Positions 9,783 through 18,662 of a stretch of 37,064 nucleotides of DNA are shown here, piece by piece. The notes under the pieces are model-generated. The model saw only the letters and a list, made by a program, of their open reading frames with translations, was not told the DNA's origin and did no database searches. How positions within the stretch are numbered: position 1 is the stretch's first letter; each line of letters starts with the position of its first letter. The stretch is from Oscillatoriales cyanobacterium (lineage in GTDB: Bacteria > Cyanobacteriota > Cyanobacteriia > Cyanobacteriales > Microcoleaceae). The stretch covers positions 1 through 37,064 of the forward strand of contig RDXH01000124.1 in the NCBI GenBank assembly GCA_004292745.1. Reading direction: 5' to 3'. A program made the translations under genes and the position numbers.

Positions 9783-10100
9783 TTAATCTTGAATTTTCAC
9801 GGAGGGTGCTTGAGCCGATCGCCAAATCCACCAAGCAGCCGCCCATAGAGTAAAATTGCCGATGAGAGTCATGGCGGCTTGCAGGGTAACAATCCATTCT
9901 AGGGCTGGAGAGTTATCAAAATAGTGCCATGTACAGGCACACATAGCGCTGACGAGGGCGGGTAACATGGCGGCGGAAAGGGCCCACCAAGCTCGGTTGT
10001 GAGTAACTTCGCCGTAGGTCCAAATTAACCAGATGGCGACAATCCACTCGACGACACTAGAAATGTGAATAATCCAGGTGGGAATTGACAAAGCGTGCAT
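9783..10100 (-). CDS. DUF2499 / Ycf49-like membrane protein
   Basis: A 105-residue, Trp-rich membrane protein. It starts MHALSIPTWIIHISSVVEW and has three hydrophobic segments (about residues 8-30, 38-55 and 67-95), with conserved-looking NRAWWALS, CTWHYFDN and ALQAAMT-like regions. I recognise it as DUF2499, which I believe includes the plastid Ycf49 proteins. No biochemical function is established. The gene is divergent from csaB and just upstream of the LprI-like gene. Confidence 0.8.
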   Translation of the reverse strand: MHALSIPTWIIHISSVVEWIVAIWLIWTYGEVTHNRAWWALSAAMLPALVSAMCACTWHYFDNSPALEWIVTLQAAMTLIGNFTLWAAAWWIWRSAQAPSVKIQD

Positions 10101-10188
10101 TGTTTGTATTCTGAAATAAGATGCAAGATGTATTGATTAGATATTGTAATAGTTAGATTCCCCATCGTAAACTAAGAAAAAAGTAAAA

Positions 10189-11235
10189 ATGCGAGCAATT
10201 TTGTGCGGCTATTACGGTAAAGGCAACGGTGGCGACGAGGCGCTATTAGCCTCGCTACTGCAAATGTTACCAGATGATGTGACACCGATCGTCCTTTCTG
10301 GCAATCCTGTCGAGACTAAACAGCGTTACGGTGTAGCTGCGCGCGATCGCATGAATGCCTTTCAAGTCCTCGAAGCACTCCGCACCTCCGATGCCCTAAT
10401 TTGGGGTGGCGGCAGTTTAATCCAAGACACTACTAGCATCATCAGCCCATTTTATTATGGCGGTTTGATGGGATTAGCACAACAAATGGGATTAAAAACT
10501 GTGGCTTGGGCCCAGGGAATTGGGCCTTTGAATCGAGAAATTACCCGTAAGTTATCTCAGCGGTGTTTTGCTGGATGTACTGCGGTTAGCGTGCGGGATA
10601 AAGGCTCTGCTACCCTGCTAGCAGATTGGGAAATTCCTTTTACTTTAGCGCCCGATCCGGTGTGGGCTTTGGAAAATTCACCAGTGTCGGGTTTGTGGGA
10701 TTTACCAGCGCCGAGAGTTGCAGTTTGTTTGCGATCGCATCCTAGCCTAACTCCCGCTCGGTTATCTATCTTAACTCAAGCTTTAGTAGACTTTCAAAAA
10801 GCCACCCGCACGTTAATTTTATTGCTACCATTTCAAGCTTCCCAAGACTTAGAAATTGCCAAACATTTGCATGAAGCATTACCGAAAAGGAGTCGGATTC
10901 TGAGTTTAGACGATCCAAGGAAATTGAAAGGACTATTTCGGGGAGTCGAAATGGCGATCGGGATGCGCTACCATAGTTTAATTATGGCCGCTTCAGAAGA
11001 ATGTCGCTGTTTTGCCCTCAGCTACGATCCGAAAGTTAGTCAGTTGATGGACGAGTTAGAAATGCCGGGATATTTATTATCAGATTTGCCAGACGATCCT
11101 TATTTAATCAGTAAAACATGGATCGAACACTATGCTAACGGCGACGCCTTATCGCCAGACAGGATAAAATTTATAGTAGGGCGATCGCTCTTTCATCAAG
11201 AAGTATTGAAAACCGCACTCCAGCAATCTCCATAA
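10189..11235 (+). CDS. csaB: Polysaccharide pyruvyl transferase CsaB
   Basis: A 348-residue protein of the polysaccharide pyruvyl transferase family. CsaB adds pyruvate ketals to surface polymers; in Bacillus this modification lets SLH-domain proteins attach. Recognisable features are the N-terminal LCGYYGKGNGGDEALLAS loop, the LIWGGGSLIQDT segment, VAWAQGIGPL, and the C-terminal IGMRYHSLIMA signature. Length fits the family. An SLH protein is encoded in the same window at 26-27.5 kb, which fits this role but does not prove a link. Only 13 bases separate it from the downstream Uma2 gene, suggesting one transcript. Confidence 0.92.
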   Translation: MRAILCGYYGKGNGGDEALLASLLQMLPDDVTPIVLSGNPVETKQRYGVAARDRMNAFQVLEALRTSDALIWGGGSLIQDTTSIISPFYYGGLMGLAQQMGLKTVAWAQGIGPLNREITRKLSQRCFAGCTAVSVRDKGSATLLADWEIPFTLAPDPVWALENSPVSGLWDLPAPRVAVCLRSHPSLTPARLSILTQALVDFQKATRTLILLLPFQASQDLEIAKHLHEALPKRSRILSLDDPRKLKGLFRGVEMAIGMRYHSLIMAASEECRCFALSYDPKVSQLMDELEMPGYLLSDLPDDPYLISKTWIEHYANGDALSPDRIKFIVGRSLFHQEVLKTALQQSP

Positions 11236-11248
11236 GAGGTAAAATACC

Positions 11249-12001
11249 ATGACAGTCAGTACAGCCGACTTGAAAATTACCTGGGAAAAATTGCCCGCCG
11301 ATTTTATTTTAGACGAGGAACCAGTGGAAAACATCGACCAGCCTTTGCTAGCTGCTGCCTTGCGAGAAATCTTAGAAATTGCAGGGCTAATAGTAGCAGG
11401 AATATTAATTGCTCCAAATATGGGTATTTGTGCGACAGTAGACAGCAAGCTAGTTATCAAAGCTCCAGATTGGTTTTATGCCCGCAACGTACAAGCGCTT
11501 CCCAGTCAAGAAATTCGCCGCAGTTACACTCCCAACTTAGAAGGGGACATTCCGGCGATCGTGATGGAGTTCTTGTCAGCTAGTCCCAACGATGAATATT
11601 CAATCAAGCCAAGTTATCCCCCCGGTAAATGGTTTTTTTACGAACAAGTATTGCGAGTTCCAATCTATGTAATCTTTGAACCCGCCGCCGGAGTGCTAGA
11701 AGTCTACCAGTTGGATTCAGGAGGAAGGTATCAACCACAGCAACCCGATTTAAATGGTCGTTATTGGGTTGCAGGAGTTGGGCTATTTCTGGGTGTTTGG
11801 CAGGGAACAAAAGCGGAAAGAAGCGGATATTGGTTGCGCTGGTGGGATGAAAGCGGACAGATGTTATTGTGGGGAGCAGAAATGGTAGAAAGAGAAAGGC
11901 AGCAAAGGGCGATCGCTCAACAGCAAGCGGAACAAGAACGAGAACGATCGGAAAGACTAGCTGCACAATTAAGAGCAGCAGGCATTGAACCAGAAGCTTG
12001 A
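11249..12001 (+). CDS. Uma2-family (DUF820) PD-(D/E)XK nuclease-like protein
   Basis: A 250-residue Uma2/DUF820 protein. The nuclease-fold pieces are KLVIKAPDWF (PD motif), VMEFLSASPNDE (acidic residue), and KPSYPPGKWFFYEQ (Lys), followed by VPIYVIFEP. The C-terminus (about residues 210-245) is a charged coiled-coil rich in Glu, Arg and Gln, typical of one branch of this expanded cyanobacterial family. The physiological role is unknown; transposon-related and toxin-like functions have been suggested for the wider fold. It follows csaB by 13 bases and is followed by a strong hairpin. Confidence 0.87.
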   Translation: MTVSTADLKITWEKLPADFILDEEPVENIDQPLLAAALREILEIAGLIVAGILIAPNMGICATVDSKLVIKAPDWFYARNVQALPSQEIRRSYTPNLEGDIPAIVMEFLSASPNDEYSIKPSYPPGKWFFYEQVLRVPIYVIFEPAAGVLEVYQLDSGGRYQPQQPDLNGRYWVAGVGLFLGVWQGTKAERSGYWLRWWDESGQMLLWGAEMVERERQQRAIAQQQAEQERERSERLAAQLRAAGIEPEA

Positions 12002-12007
12002 TACAAT

Positions 12008-12053
12008 AATTAGAAATGAAAAATCGTAATCATGCAATTTTTCATTTCTAATT
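12008..12053. terminator. Perfect 17-bp hairpin after the csaB-Uma2 pair
   Basis: Perfect inverted arms of 17 bases (12008-12024 and 12037-12053) enclose a 12-base loop, starting 7 bases after the stop codon. It probably ends the csaB-Uma2 transcript. Confidence 0.75.
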
Positions 12054-12152
12054 TGGCGATCGCTAATTTGTGAAAAAAATTAGACCAGTTAGCAAAAATC
12101 AATAATTATCAGCGTTAATGCGGTTAAAAATAACATTAAGGAGACATCAAAA

Positions 12153-12800
12153 TTGGCAAGAGTTAGAGTTCGGGAACACGTCAATCCCCTATCCATTCGA
12201 TATCAAGCATCCGTAAATCCCCCGGATTGGACAAAAATTTATGCTGACTTAAATTTGCCGCTGCATTTAGATATCGGTTGCGGTAGGGGAAGGTTTTTGT
12301 GGCACATGGCGCAAATCCAAACAGACTGGAATTTTCTCGGATTAGAAATTCGGGAACCTCTGGTAGAAGAGGCGAATGTTTGGCGGGATGAAAAAGGCTT
12401 GACAAATCTCCACTATTTATTTGGCAATGCCAATAGTTCTCTGAAGCCCATTTTAGAAACTTTGCCGGCAGGTATTTTGCAGCGAGTTAGCATTCAATTT
12501 CCCGATCCTTGGTTCAAAAACAAACACCATAAGCGGCGGGTGGTACAACCGGAGTTAGTCAATGATTTGGCAACTTATCTGGCAATTGGTGGCGAAGTTT
12601 TTATGCAATCTGATATTGAAGAAGTAGAAAGGGAAATGTGCGATCGCTTTTCATCTCACCCTAGTTTTCAGCGTCAAAACAATGGCGAATGGTTAGCAGA
12701 AAATCCCCTACCTGTGGCGACGGAAAGAGAAATTGGTAGACTCCAACGCGGCGAACCTGTTTATCGAGCATTATATCATAAATCTGGATCGAGAGCTTAA
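12153..12800 (+). CDS. trmB: tRNA (guanine-N7-)-methyltransferase
   Basis: A 215-residue SAM-dependent enzyme that makes m7G46 in the variable loop of tRNAs. The SAM-binding motif is [16 protein letters not shown], followed by [12 protein letters not shown]. The TrmB signature [19 protein letters not shown] is clear, as is [17 protein letters not shown] near the C-terminus. The start is TTG at 12153, supported by AAGGAG at 12138-12143 with a 9-base spacing; no ATG lies upstream in frame. Length is normal. Confidence 0.95.
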   Translation: MARVRVREHVNPLSIRYQASVNPPDWTKIYADLNLPLHLDIGCGRGRFLWHMAQIQTDWNFLGLEIREPLVEEANVWRDEKGLTNLHYLFGNANSSLKPILETLPAGILQRVSIQFPDPWFKNKHHKRRVVQPELVNDLATYLAIGGEVFMQSDIEEVEREMCDRFSSHPSFQRQNNGEWLAENPLPVATEREIGRLQRGEPVYRALYHKSGSRA

Positions 12801-12998
12801 ATTAATTAATCCCCATCTGCTGGGACTAAAGTTTGGTGCATCTGTGTTTTGCAAATATAGTCGTAGGGGCTCTCGCATGACCGCTGTAAATCTCTGGTTA
12901 TCACTAATAAATTGTCTGCGGTCATGCTTCGCCTATGCAAAATCGGGATGCTCCCCGAAAGTTTGATTTGCTTAGGGATTTCAATCGCCGAATCCAGC
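12801..12998. other. Intergenic region with long-range inverted repeat
   Basis: This gap lies between convergent trmB and the lipase gene. Ten-base perfect arms GCATGACCGC (12875-12884) and its complement (12918-12927) sit inside a longer imperfect inverted repeat. I see no gene. Confidence 0.5.
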
Positions 12999-14189
12999 CT
13001 ATTTCAAGCCTGAATTGGGATAGTTTCGCGGTTTATTGGTTTCAGCTTCTTTGTCGATCGCACTTCGGTAAGTATCCACCACATGATTCGGCATCACATC
13101 ACCATTTTGCGCCAAAAAAGACCATTCTTCACCAACATGGACATATTCAGTTTTAAAGAAGACAGTAAAAGGTACAAGGGTAATAGCATCTGCTAAATTC
13201 ACCACTCGATAGCTGTTGGGTACAACTCGATTGTGCTCTCTGGCAAAAACTCGATCGCCTACCCTGGGGCTAGCATAAGTGTACAACTGGACTTGCTTTT
13301 GCAATCGAGGGATATTCACCGCAATGTCGATCGCAGCTAGAGTCGCGATCGCAGCACCCAAACTGTGTCCCGATATGTAGCAAGGAACCGACGGATTTAG
13401 CTTTTTGGCAGCCTCAAGGGTTTGAACAGAAATATTACTGTAGATTGTAGAAAAACCAGGGTGAATAGCACCATACAACGGACTGGCAACTTTGCGATCG
13501 TTTGTAGCATAAACGGCATTGATATTAAGTATCCATTCAATGGTTCTTTGAGTACCACGAAACACAATAATATTGTGTTTTTTTGAACTCAGAAAAAAAC
13601 CAAAATAAACCGGAATTTTCTTTTTGATCTTAACTACTTCTTTAGCAGTATTTTTAATTGCCTTCTGAGCATTATCGACATTGTCGCCGATGGGATCTGT
13701 ATCGCTATTTGAGGATGTTGGTGACTGAGGAATATCTACCTCTACTTGTTCTGAAATACTCGCTTCTACTCCTTTGAGCGCAGAAACTTGAGTATAGTCT
13801 TTGAATTGAGCCGTGTAAGCTGGCAGCGATTTGATATCGCCATTATAGCTAGGATCTATCTTGCCTTTGAGGTACTGTTGCGTGGCTAATTTACTGCACT
13901 GAATCAGCAGTTTAGAAATATCACGATTGTAGGGAATAGGTGGGGGAGATAACTTAACAGATGCCTGAATTTGTCGCGCTTCATTAATTTTTTTAGCATC
14001 AGCTTCTAAGGTTTGTTGGAAAAATTTATCGGCATCTCTGTCGTTGAGTAAGGCTAAAACTTGTTTCTGGCGATCGCTTTCTGCTAGACGGCGCAAATAT
14101 TCAGGTATTGCCGTCGCAGCCGACGCGGCGGCTAATCCTCCCAGTAACAATTTTCTGCGGGTAAATTTTAAATTAATATACTTTACCAT
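12999..14189 (-). CDS. Exported class 3 lipase-like protein
   Basis: A 396-residue protein with a twin-arginine-like signal (FTRRKLLLGGLAAASAATA, residues 9-27), so it is probably exported folded. The C-terminal half is a fungal-type (class 3) lipase domain: VFRGTQRTIEW, HPGFSTIY, the nucleophile elbow GHSLGAA with Ser276, YASPRVGD, an Asp in NLADAITLVP and a His in PNHVVDTY. The N-terminal 190 residues are predicted helical and Ser/Asp-rich with no recognised domain. The triacylglycerol or ester substrate is unknown. It lies 3 bases downstream of the small membrane-protein gene, so the two are probably co-transcribed. Confidence 0.88.
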   Translation of the reverse strand: MVKYINLKFTRRKLLLGGLAAASAATAIPEYLRRLAESDRQKQVLALLNDRDADKFFQQTLEADAKKINEARQIQASVKLSPPPIPYNRDISKLLIQCSKLATQQYLKGKIDPSYNGDIKSLPAYTAQFKDYTQVSALKGVEASISEQVEVDIPQSPTSSNSDTDPIGDNVDNAQKAIKNTAKEVVKIKKKIPVYFGFFLSSKKHNIIVFRGTQRTIEWILNINAVYATNDRKVASPLYGAIHPGFSTIYSNISVQTLEAAKKLNPSVPCYISGHSLGAAIATLAAIDIAVNIPRLQKQVQLYTYASPRVGDRVFAREHNRVVPNSYRVVNLADAITLVPFTVFFKTEYVHVGEEWSFLAQNGDVMPNHVVDTYRSAIDKEAETNKPRNYPNSGLK

Positions 14190-14192
14190 AAC

Positions 14193-14651
14193 TCAAATAA
14201 TTTTAGATTTGATATTAGACAATTGACTCTTTTGACAACCACTGGCATAATAAAGGTGCGTTGCTTGTCCCAATCTCCAAGTCAGAGCAAACAGCGATGA
14301 TGCCACCGCAAAACCCCCAACAAAAGGCACAAACAAACCCGCAACATACATTGAGATCCAAGCCATAAACGCAATCCAAAAAGAACCCACACCACCAAAA
14401 AAATTGCCTCCGATCGCCAAAGCATCTTGACCCTTGGGATAGCCCCATTTACCCCCAATATCCCGCATCATCTTTAACAGCAACACACTAGCAGCCAGCA
14501 ATGTAAAAGTCAAAGTTCCTGGGAGGGGATTCAGTCCCAAAATTGCCGCTCCTATGGCGTAGTCTATAATCAATTCACGGACTTCTTTGTTTAGTTCAAC
14601 AAGATGAGGTGTCCGCGCCATCCCTTCTATATCCGCTGTTCTTTTGGGCAA
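14193..14651 (-). CDS. Conserved-looking small membrane protein, function unknown
   Basis: A 152-residue protein I cannot assign with confidence. It has a short polar N-terminus, then VRELIIDYAIGAAILGLNPLPG, and three or four hydrophobic segments (about residues 32-60, 82-105 and 108-125). The YAIGAAILGLNPLPG stretch loosely recalls DUF697-type membrane domains, but that is weak. A second in-frame ATG 10 codons in (MARTPHL) is an alternative start. It sits between a PMT-type transferase gene (37 bases upstream) and the lipase gene (3 bases downstream) on one strand. Confidence 0.7.
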   Translation of the reverse strand: MPKRTADIEGMARTPHLVELNKEVRELIIDYAIGAAILGLNPLPGTLTFTLLAASVLLLKMMRDIGGKWGYPKGQDALAIGGNFFGGVGSFWIAFMAWISMYVAGLFVPFVGGFAVASSLFALTWRLGQATHLYYASGCQKSQLSNIKSKII

Positions 14652-14688
14652 TTTGTCACTCCTCTAATTTTCTTCCTTCTGGTATAAC

Positions 14689-16203
14689 TTAAATCCAAGA
14701 GGGAAGCCACATCCTAATTTTCCATTCAAGTTCCGACAAAGGGAGTCCCAAATAAATAGGCATCCAGAAAGCAAAACCACCCAAAACCATAAAAATAATT
14801 GTCACCGCCATCCCTCGGAGACGATTTTGATGACTATTAATCCACCTGTCAACCCACCAAGCAAGTGCCAGCGTTGCAAATACAGAACAACCCATATAAT
14901 GATATAAAAATACACAACGAGTCACCTTTACCCAAGGCAGCAAATTAGCAGCCCAGTTAACTATTAAGTATAACATTAACCACATTTCAGTAGTGGGCGG
15001 AAACACAAATAGCTGCTGCTGTTCCAGGAGAGTAACAGAATCCTCGTTACGGGTTTGTCGCCAAACCCAAAAGCGGTTAACCAAAATTACTGCTACTAAT
15101 ATTAAACCTAAAGTTGACAGCCACCAAAGCATCGGATTCCCCATCGCGTGAACGTCAAAGATTACCTTAGTCGCACCAGTTGGCAGAGGTGGCAAAACAG
15201 GGTCTGGTTGTGAATTATTCGTAGCAGTTTTGTAGAAGTAAACTATCGGGCGCAGCATCAGAGGCCAACCGTACCACGCGGAACAGTAAGGATGAACGCT
15301 GGGGCCACTCTTAATCCGCTGGTGATAAGTCAAAATCTCTGTTTGCATCTGCCAGAAATCGGGAGTTGGATTAAAGTGTAGGTGAGGAATCCAAGAGATG
15401 CTGTAAACTACAATAGGAATAATAGCTAAACTTAGCCCTACTTCTAAAACATTGAGTTTCGTCAATTTTTGGACTGGACTTACCGCCGGAAGCATTTTTG
15501 ATAATTCCTGGTTTTCGAGTTCTGGTGCTTCTTGATTTTGTTGAGTAAGATCCACGATCCAAGCGCAGATTAAAATTAAATAAGTTCCAAAAAGAAACCA
15601 TAAGCCGTTCCATTTAATAGCAGCGGAAGCACCGAAACTAGCGCCGGATAGCCCTAGCAAAATCCAGCGGTTTTTGCCTTCTGTTTCCACTGATTTTAAA
15701 ATAAATATTTGACCTAATATTCCCAATAAAACTAGATAAATGTTATTCAGTGCGTAGCGAGATTCGACTAAAAATAGACCATCGCAGGCGGCAAATAAAG
15801 CAGCAATAAAAGCATAACTACGACGTTTAACGAGCTGATAGGCTAGCGCTCCCACAACTAGGGGAATAAAGGAGCCTGTGAGAGCGTTGAGCCAGCGGTA
15901 ATCCCAAGGAGAAAGTAGGGAACCAGCCATACTGTTTACGGCGGTTTTTCCGAAGGGAAGGTGAGTGCCGAGCCAGATGCCAACGGCAATTATGTACTGG
16001 CTCAGAGGCGGATGAGCATTGAAAAAAGGCGTTTTGGTGAGATAATCGTTGGCAAATTTAGCGTAATAAACCTCGTCAAATACGAAAGTGTTAAATCGCT
16101 CTAGTTCCCAAAAACGGAGAGTTAAGGACATGAGGAACACAGCGAGCATTCCCAGGGTAAAAACAAAATTCGATTGGTTGAATAGTTTTTTGTTCGCTTT
16201 CAT
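14689..16203 (-). CDS. PMT/GT39-type membrane glycosyltransferase
   Basis: A polytopic membrane protein of about 504 residues from the ATG at 16203 (MKANKKLF). In-frame ATGs lie upstream at 16212 and 16260, but the latter abuts a repeat element, so I prefer the later start. The N-terminal RFWELERFNTFVFDEVYYAK carries the Asp-Glu pair in the first external loop that is characteristic of protein O-mannosyltransferases. FFNAHPPLSQYIIA and about ten more membrane segments follow. The C-terminus has the VKVTRCVFLYHYMGC region typical of PMTs. The family moves mannose from a polyprenyl-phosphate carrier to proteins or glycans on the far side of the membrane. The acceptor here is unknown. Confidence 0.87.
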   Translation of the reverse strand: MKANKKLFNQSNFVFTLGMLAVFLMSLTLRFWELERFNTFVFDEVYYAKFANDYLTKTPFFNAHPPLSQYIIAVGIWLGTHLPFGKTAVNSMAGSLLSPWDYRWLNALTGSFIPLVVGALAYQLVKRRSYAFIAALFAACDGLFLVESRYALNNIYLVLLGILGQIFILKSVETEGKNRWILLGLSGASFGASAAIKWNGLWFLFGTYLILICAWIVDLTQQNQEAPELENQELSKMLPAVSPVQKLTKLNVLEVGLSLAIIPIVVYSISWIPHLHFNPTPDFWQMQTEILTYHQRIKSGPSVHPYCSAWYGWPLMLRPIVYFYKTATNNSQPDPVLPPLPTGATKVIFDVHAMGNPMLWWLSTLGLILVAVILVNRFWVWRQTRNEDSVTLLEQQQLFVFPPTTEMWLMLYLIVNWAANLLPWVKVTRCVFLYHYMGCSVFATLALAWWVDRWINSHQNRLRGMAVTIIFMVLGGFAFWMPIYLGLPLSELEWKIRMWLPSWI

Positions 16204-16261
16204 AAAAGGCATTAAAAAGATAGTAGATAGTAGATTTGAGAGTGAGCGAAGCCGAACCATC

Positions 16262-16500
16262 AGGACACGGCGTCGTGTGCATTGGTGTCAACTTAAGCTT
16301 TTAGTCCGCCAGTCCTCCCACTTACCCGGCAGTCCTAAGAGTGAATCAATTCCCTGTCTAATAGTCAAAGTCCTCTTCAAGAGGACTGAAGAACTCATTA
16401 GTCCTCTTCGAGAGGACTTTCGCTTTGAGGCAGGGGTTTAAACCCCTGCCGGACTATTGGTTGTACGTTAAGTTGACACCAATTGGGATTGCCGTGTCCT
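16262..16500. mobile_element. MITE-like element with imperfect terminal inverted repeats
   Basis: The ends (about 16262-16298 and 16464-16500) are inverted copies of each other over about 36 bases with a few mismatches: AGGACACGGC outermost, then ATTGGTGTCAACTTAA (16281-16296) against its exact complement at 16468-16483. The 239-base element encodes no transposase. Inside are two near-perfect hairpins built on AGTCCTCTT (16369-16387 and 16400-16418) and a perfect 22-base palindrome (16429-16450). I see no clear target-site duplication. It lies between the start of the PMT gene and the TPR-CHAT gene. Confidence 0.65.
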
Positions 16501-16503
16501 CCG

Positions 16504-16585
16504 TTGCCGTTTTGTGGATGATTATATCCGTTGGTGTTTCGTCAATGGTTATATCCATTGACGTTTTGTCGGTGGTTATATCCGA
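16504..16585. repeat. 27-bp tandem repeat, three copies
   Basis: TTATATCC recurs at 16522, 16549 and 16576, exactly 27 bases apart, within a degenerate unit resembling GTTTTGTCNNTGGTTATATCC. Because 27 is a multiple of three, it leaves an open frame upstream of the CHAT gene, but I think that upstream frame is not translated. Confidence 0.8.
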
Positions 16586-16742
16586 ATCGCACTCGCAAGG
16601 AGAATTTCATCATCCAATTCGGTTGATTTTACCTGTTAGAGCGTATCCGAGGTTTATGAAGTGCAGGAACACGGCACGGTGCGGTGTCCTTACGAGATCG
16701 ACTATGATACCGGTTAACAAGGTCTTGTTTGAGCGGGTATTT

Positions 16743-18464
16743 ATGAATCTCAGGCTGTGGGTTTGGGGGATAGCTGTAGGTGTGGCTATCCTGCTAGGAG
16801 TCCCGGCGGTGGCCGCACCAAGTGCTATAAAAATTAGTCAAGGGGGTTCGCAGCAGTCCGGGGGAAACGCTGCGGCTGCTGCTGAAAGAGCGTTTAAAGA
16901 AGGGGATCAACTGTACCAGCAGGGGACGGCGGAATCTTTAAGAAAAGCGATCGCCAAGTTTGAAGAAGCATTAAAGCTGTATCGAGAAGCGGGCGATCGC
17001 TCTGGGGAAGCTACCACCCTCAGCGGCATCGGCAATGTCTACTCAGATTTGGGAGAACAACAGAAAGCGCTAGAGTATCTCAGTCAGTCCCTGACCCTGA
17101 TACGGGCAGTGGGCGATCGCGATGGGGAAGCTACCACCCTTTACAACATTGCTAATGCCAAACGCGATCTCGGCAACCTCACCGAAGCCCTCACGAACAT
17201 TGAATCCTCCCTCAAAATCATCGAAAGCCTCCGCACAAAAGTTGCTAGCCCCGAACTTCGCACCTCATACTTTGCCACCGTACAAAACTATTACCAGTTC
17301 TACATTGACCTGTTAATGCAACTGCACAAAACGCAACCCAAATTTGGTTATGATACCAAAGCCTTTGAAGCCAGCGAACGTTCCCGCGCTCGCAGCCTCC
17401 TCGAACTTTTGCAAGAAGCAAACGCCGATATTCGCCAAGGTGTCGCCCCAGATTTACTGCAAAAAGAACGCAATTTACAACAGCAACTCGATGCCCAGGA
17501 AAAACGGCGAATCGAAGTTCTCAATCGCCCTAATCACACTCCCGCCCAAGAAGCAGAATTAGAACAACAGCGACAAACTTTACTAGCACAATATCAGGAC
17601 ATTCAAACTCAAATCCGCACCACCAGCCCCCGGTACGCCGCCCTCACCCAACCCCAACCCCTAACTCTGCCACAAATTCAACAACAAATCCTCGATGAGA
17701 ATACAATTTTACTTCAGTATTCTCTAGGGAAAGACCGCAGCTATCTCTGGGCTGTGACTAAAACCAACATCACCAGTTATGAATTGCCCACAACTGCCGA
17801 CATCGAGACAATTGCCAGAAAATTCCGCGATGCTGTCACCGCTCCAAGTTCCCGAAACAGTCCTGATCGAGTCGCCCAAGCCAACGATGCTATCAGTCAA
17901 ATTATTTTACAGCCCGTAGCTGCCCAACTCGGTCAAAAGCGCCTGCTGATTGTTGGCGATCGTGTTTTGAATTATCTTCCCTTTGCCGCCCTTTCGCTCC
18001 CGGTCAAATCCGGTAAAAATGGAAATCCACTTGCGACTCACGGTTTAGTCAATAGCACTCACCCAGAACTGTCAGGAGTCATCTTGTCGCTAGTAGATGA
18101 AAAGGGCAATCCCTTAAATGGGTTTTTGCGACTTACTGATATTTTTAATCTCAAATTAGCAGCAAATTTAGTAGTTTTAAGTGCGTGTCAAACCGGATTG
18201 GGGCAGAACATTCAAGGGGAGGGCATGGTGGGATTGACGCGGGGATTTATGTATGCAGGTGCTCAGCGAGTGGTGGTGAGTTTGTGGAGTGTGGACGATG
18301 AAGGGACGGCGACTTTAATGTCGAGTTTCTATCAGGGAATGCTGCAAAAAGGGTTAACGCCAGCGGCGGCATTGAGGGCGGCGCAATTGGAACTGTGGAA
18401 GCAGGAAAAGTGGCATTCTCCCTATTATTGGGTGGCGTTTACGCTTCAGGGGGAATGGCGGTAA
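16743..18464 (+). CDS. Secreted TPR-CHAT protein with internally deleted CHAT domain
   Basis: A 573-residue protein from the ATG at 16743, which begins a clear signal peptide ([18 protein letters not shown], cleavage near VAAP). The open frame reaches back to 16425 but runs through repeats. TPR units follow ([19 protein letters not shown], then [18 protein letters not shown]), then a long coiled coil, then a CHAT peptidase-like domain. Predicted catalytic His433 (ATHG) and Cys482 (SACQTG) are present, as is the normal end [15 protein letters not shown]. But [10 protein letters not shown] is followed only about 11 residues later by ATHGLVNS. In relatives I recall roughly 110-130 residues lie between these motifs. 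The front part of the CHAT fold is therefore missing, in frame, with a junction near 18032. It may be an inactive or altered protein. Confidence 0.85.
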   Translation: MNLRLWVWGIAVGVAILLGVPAVAAPSAIKISQGGSQQSGGNAAAAAERAFKEGDQLYQQGTAESLRKAIAKFEEALKLYREAGDRSGEATTLSGIGNVYSDLGEQQKALEYLSQSLTLIRAVGDRDGEATTLYNIANAKRDLGNLTEALTNIESSLKIIESLRTKVASPELRTSYFATVQNYYQFYIDLLMQLHKTQPKFGYDTKAFEASERSRARSLLELLQEANADIRQGVAPDLLQKERNLQQQLDAQEKRRIEVLNRPNHTPAQEAELEQQRQTLLAQYQDIQTQIRTTSPRYAALTQPQPLTLPQIQQQILDENTILLQYSLGKDRSYLWAVTKTNITSYELPTTADIETIARKFRDAVTAPSSRNSPDRVAQANDAISQIILQPVAAQLGQKRLLIVGDRVLNYLPFAALSLPVKSGKNGNPLATHGLVNSTHPELSGVILSLVDEKGNPLNGFLRLTDIFNLKLAANLVVLSACQTGLGQNIQGEGMVGLTRGFMYAGAQRVVVSLWSVDDEGTATLMSSFYQGMLQKGLTPAAALRAAQLELWKQEKWHSPYYWVAFTLQGEWR

Positions 18465-18516
18465 ATTTTATGGAAAATCAGTATTAATTCCAATTCCGGG
18501 CGACTGTAAGTCGCGA

Positions 18517-18631
18517 CTACACAAACAAAGTCCGCCTGCGCGGACTGAAGAATAAACAGGATATTAAGGCCTGATTTGCCATAATTTATCTTTAAATCTT
18601 CAGTCCGCGAAGGCGGACTTTGTTTGTGTAG
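18517..18631. terminator. Long 34-bp inverted repeat between convergent CHAT and acsF genes
   Basis: Arms at 18517-18550 and 18598-18631 match over 34 bases with one mismatch. Each arm is itself partly palindromic (AGTCCGCCTGCGCGGACT). The structure lies between two convergent genes and could stop transcription from both sides. It also looks like a dispersed repeat, with further short hairpins flanking it (18500-18515 and 18632-18651). Confidence 0.75.
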
Positions 18632-18662
18632 CGCCAGACTTAAGTCTGGCGAAAATCAAAAT

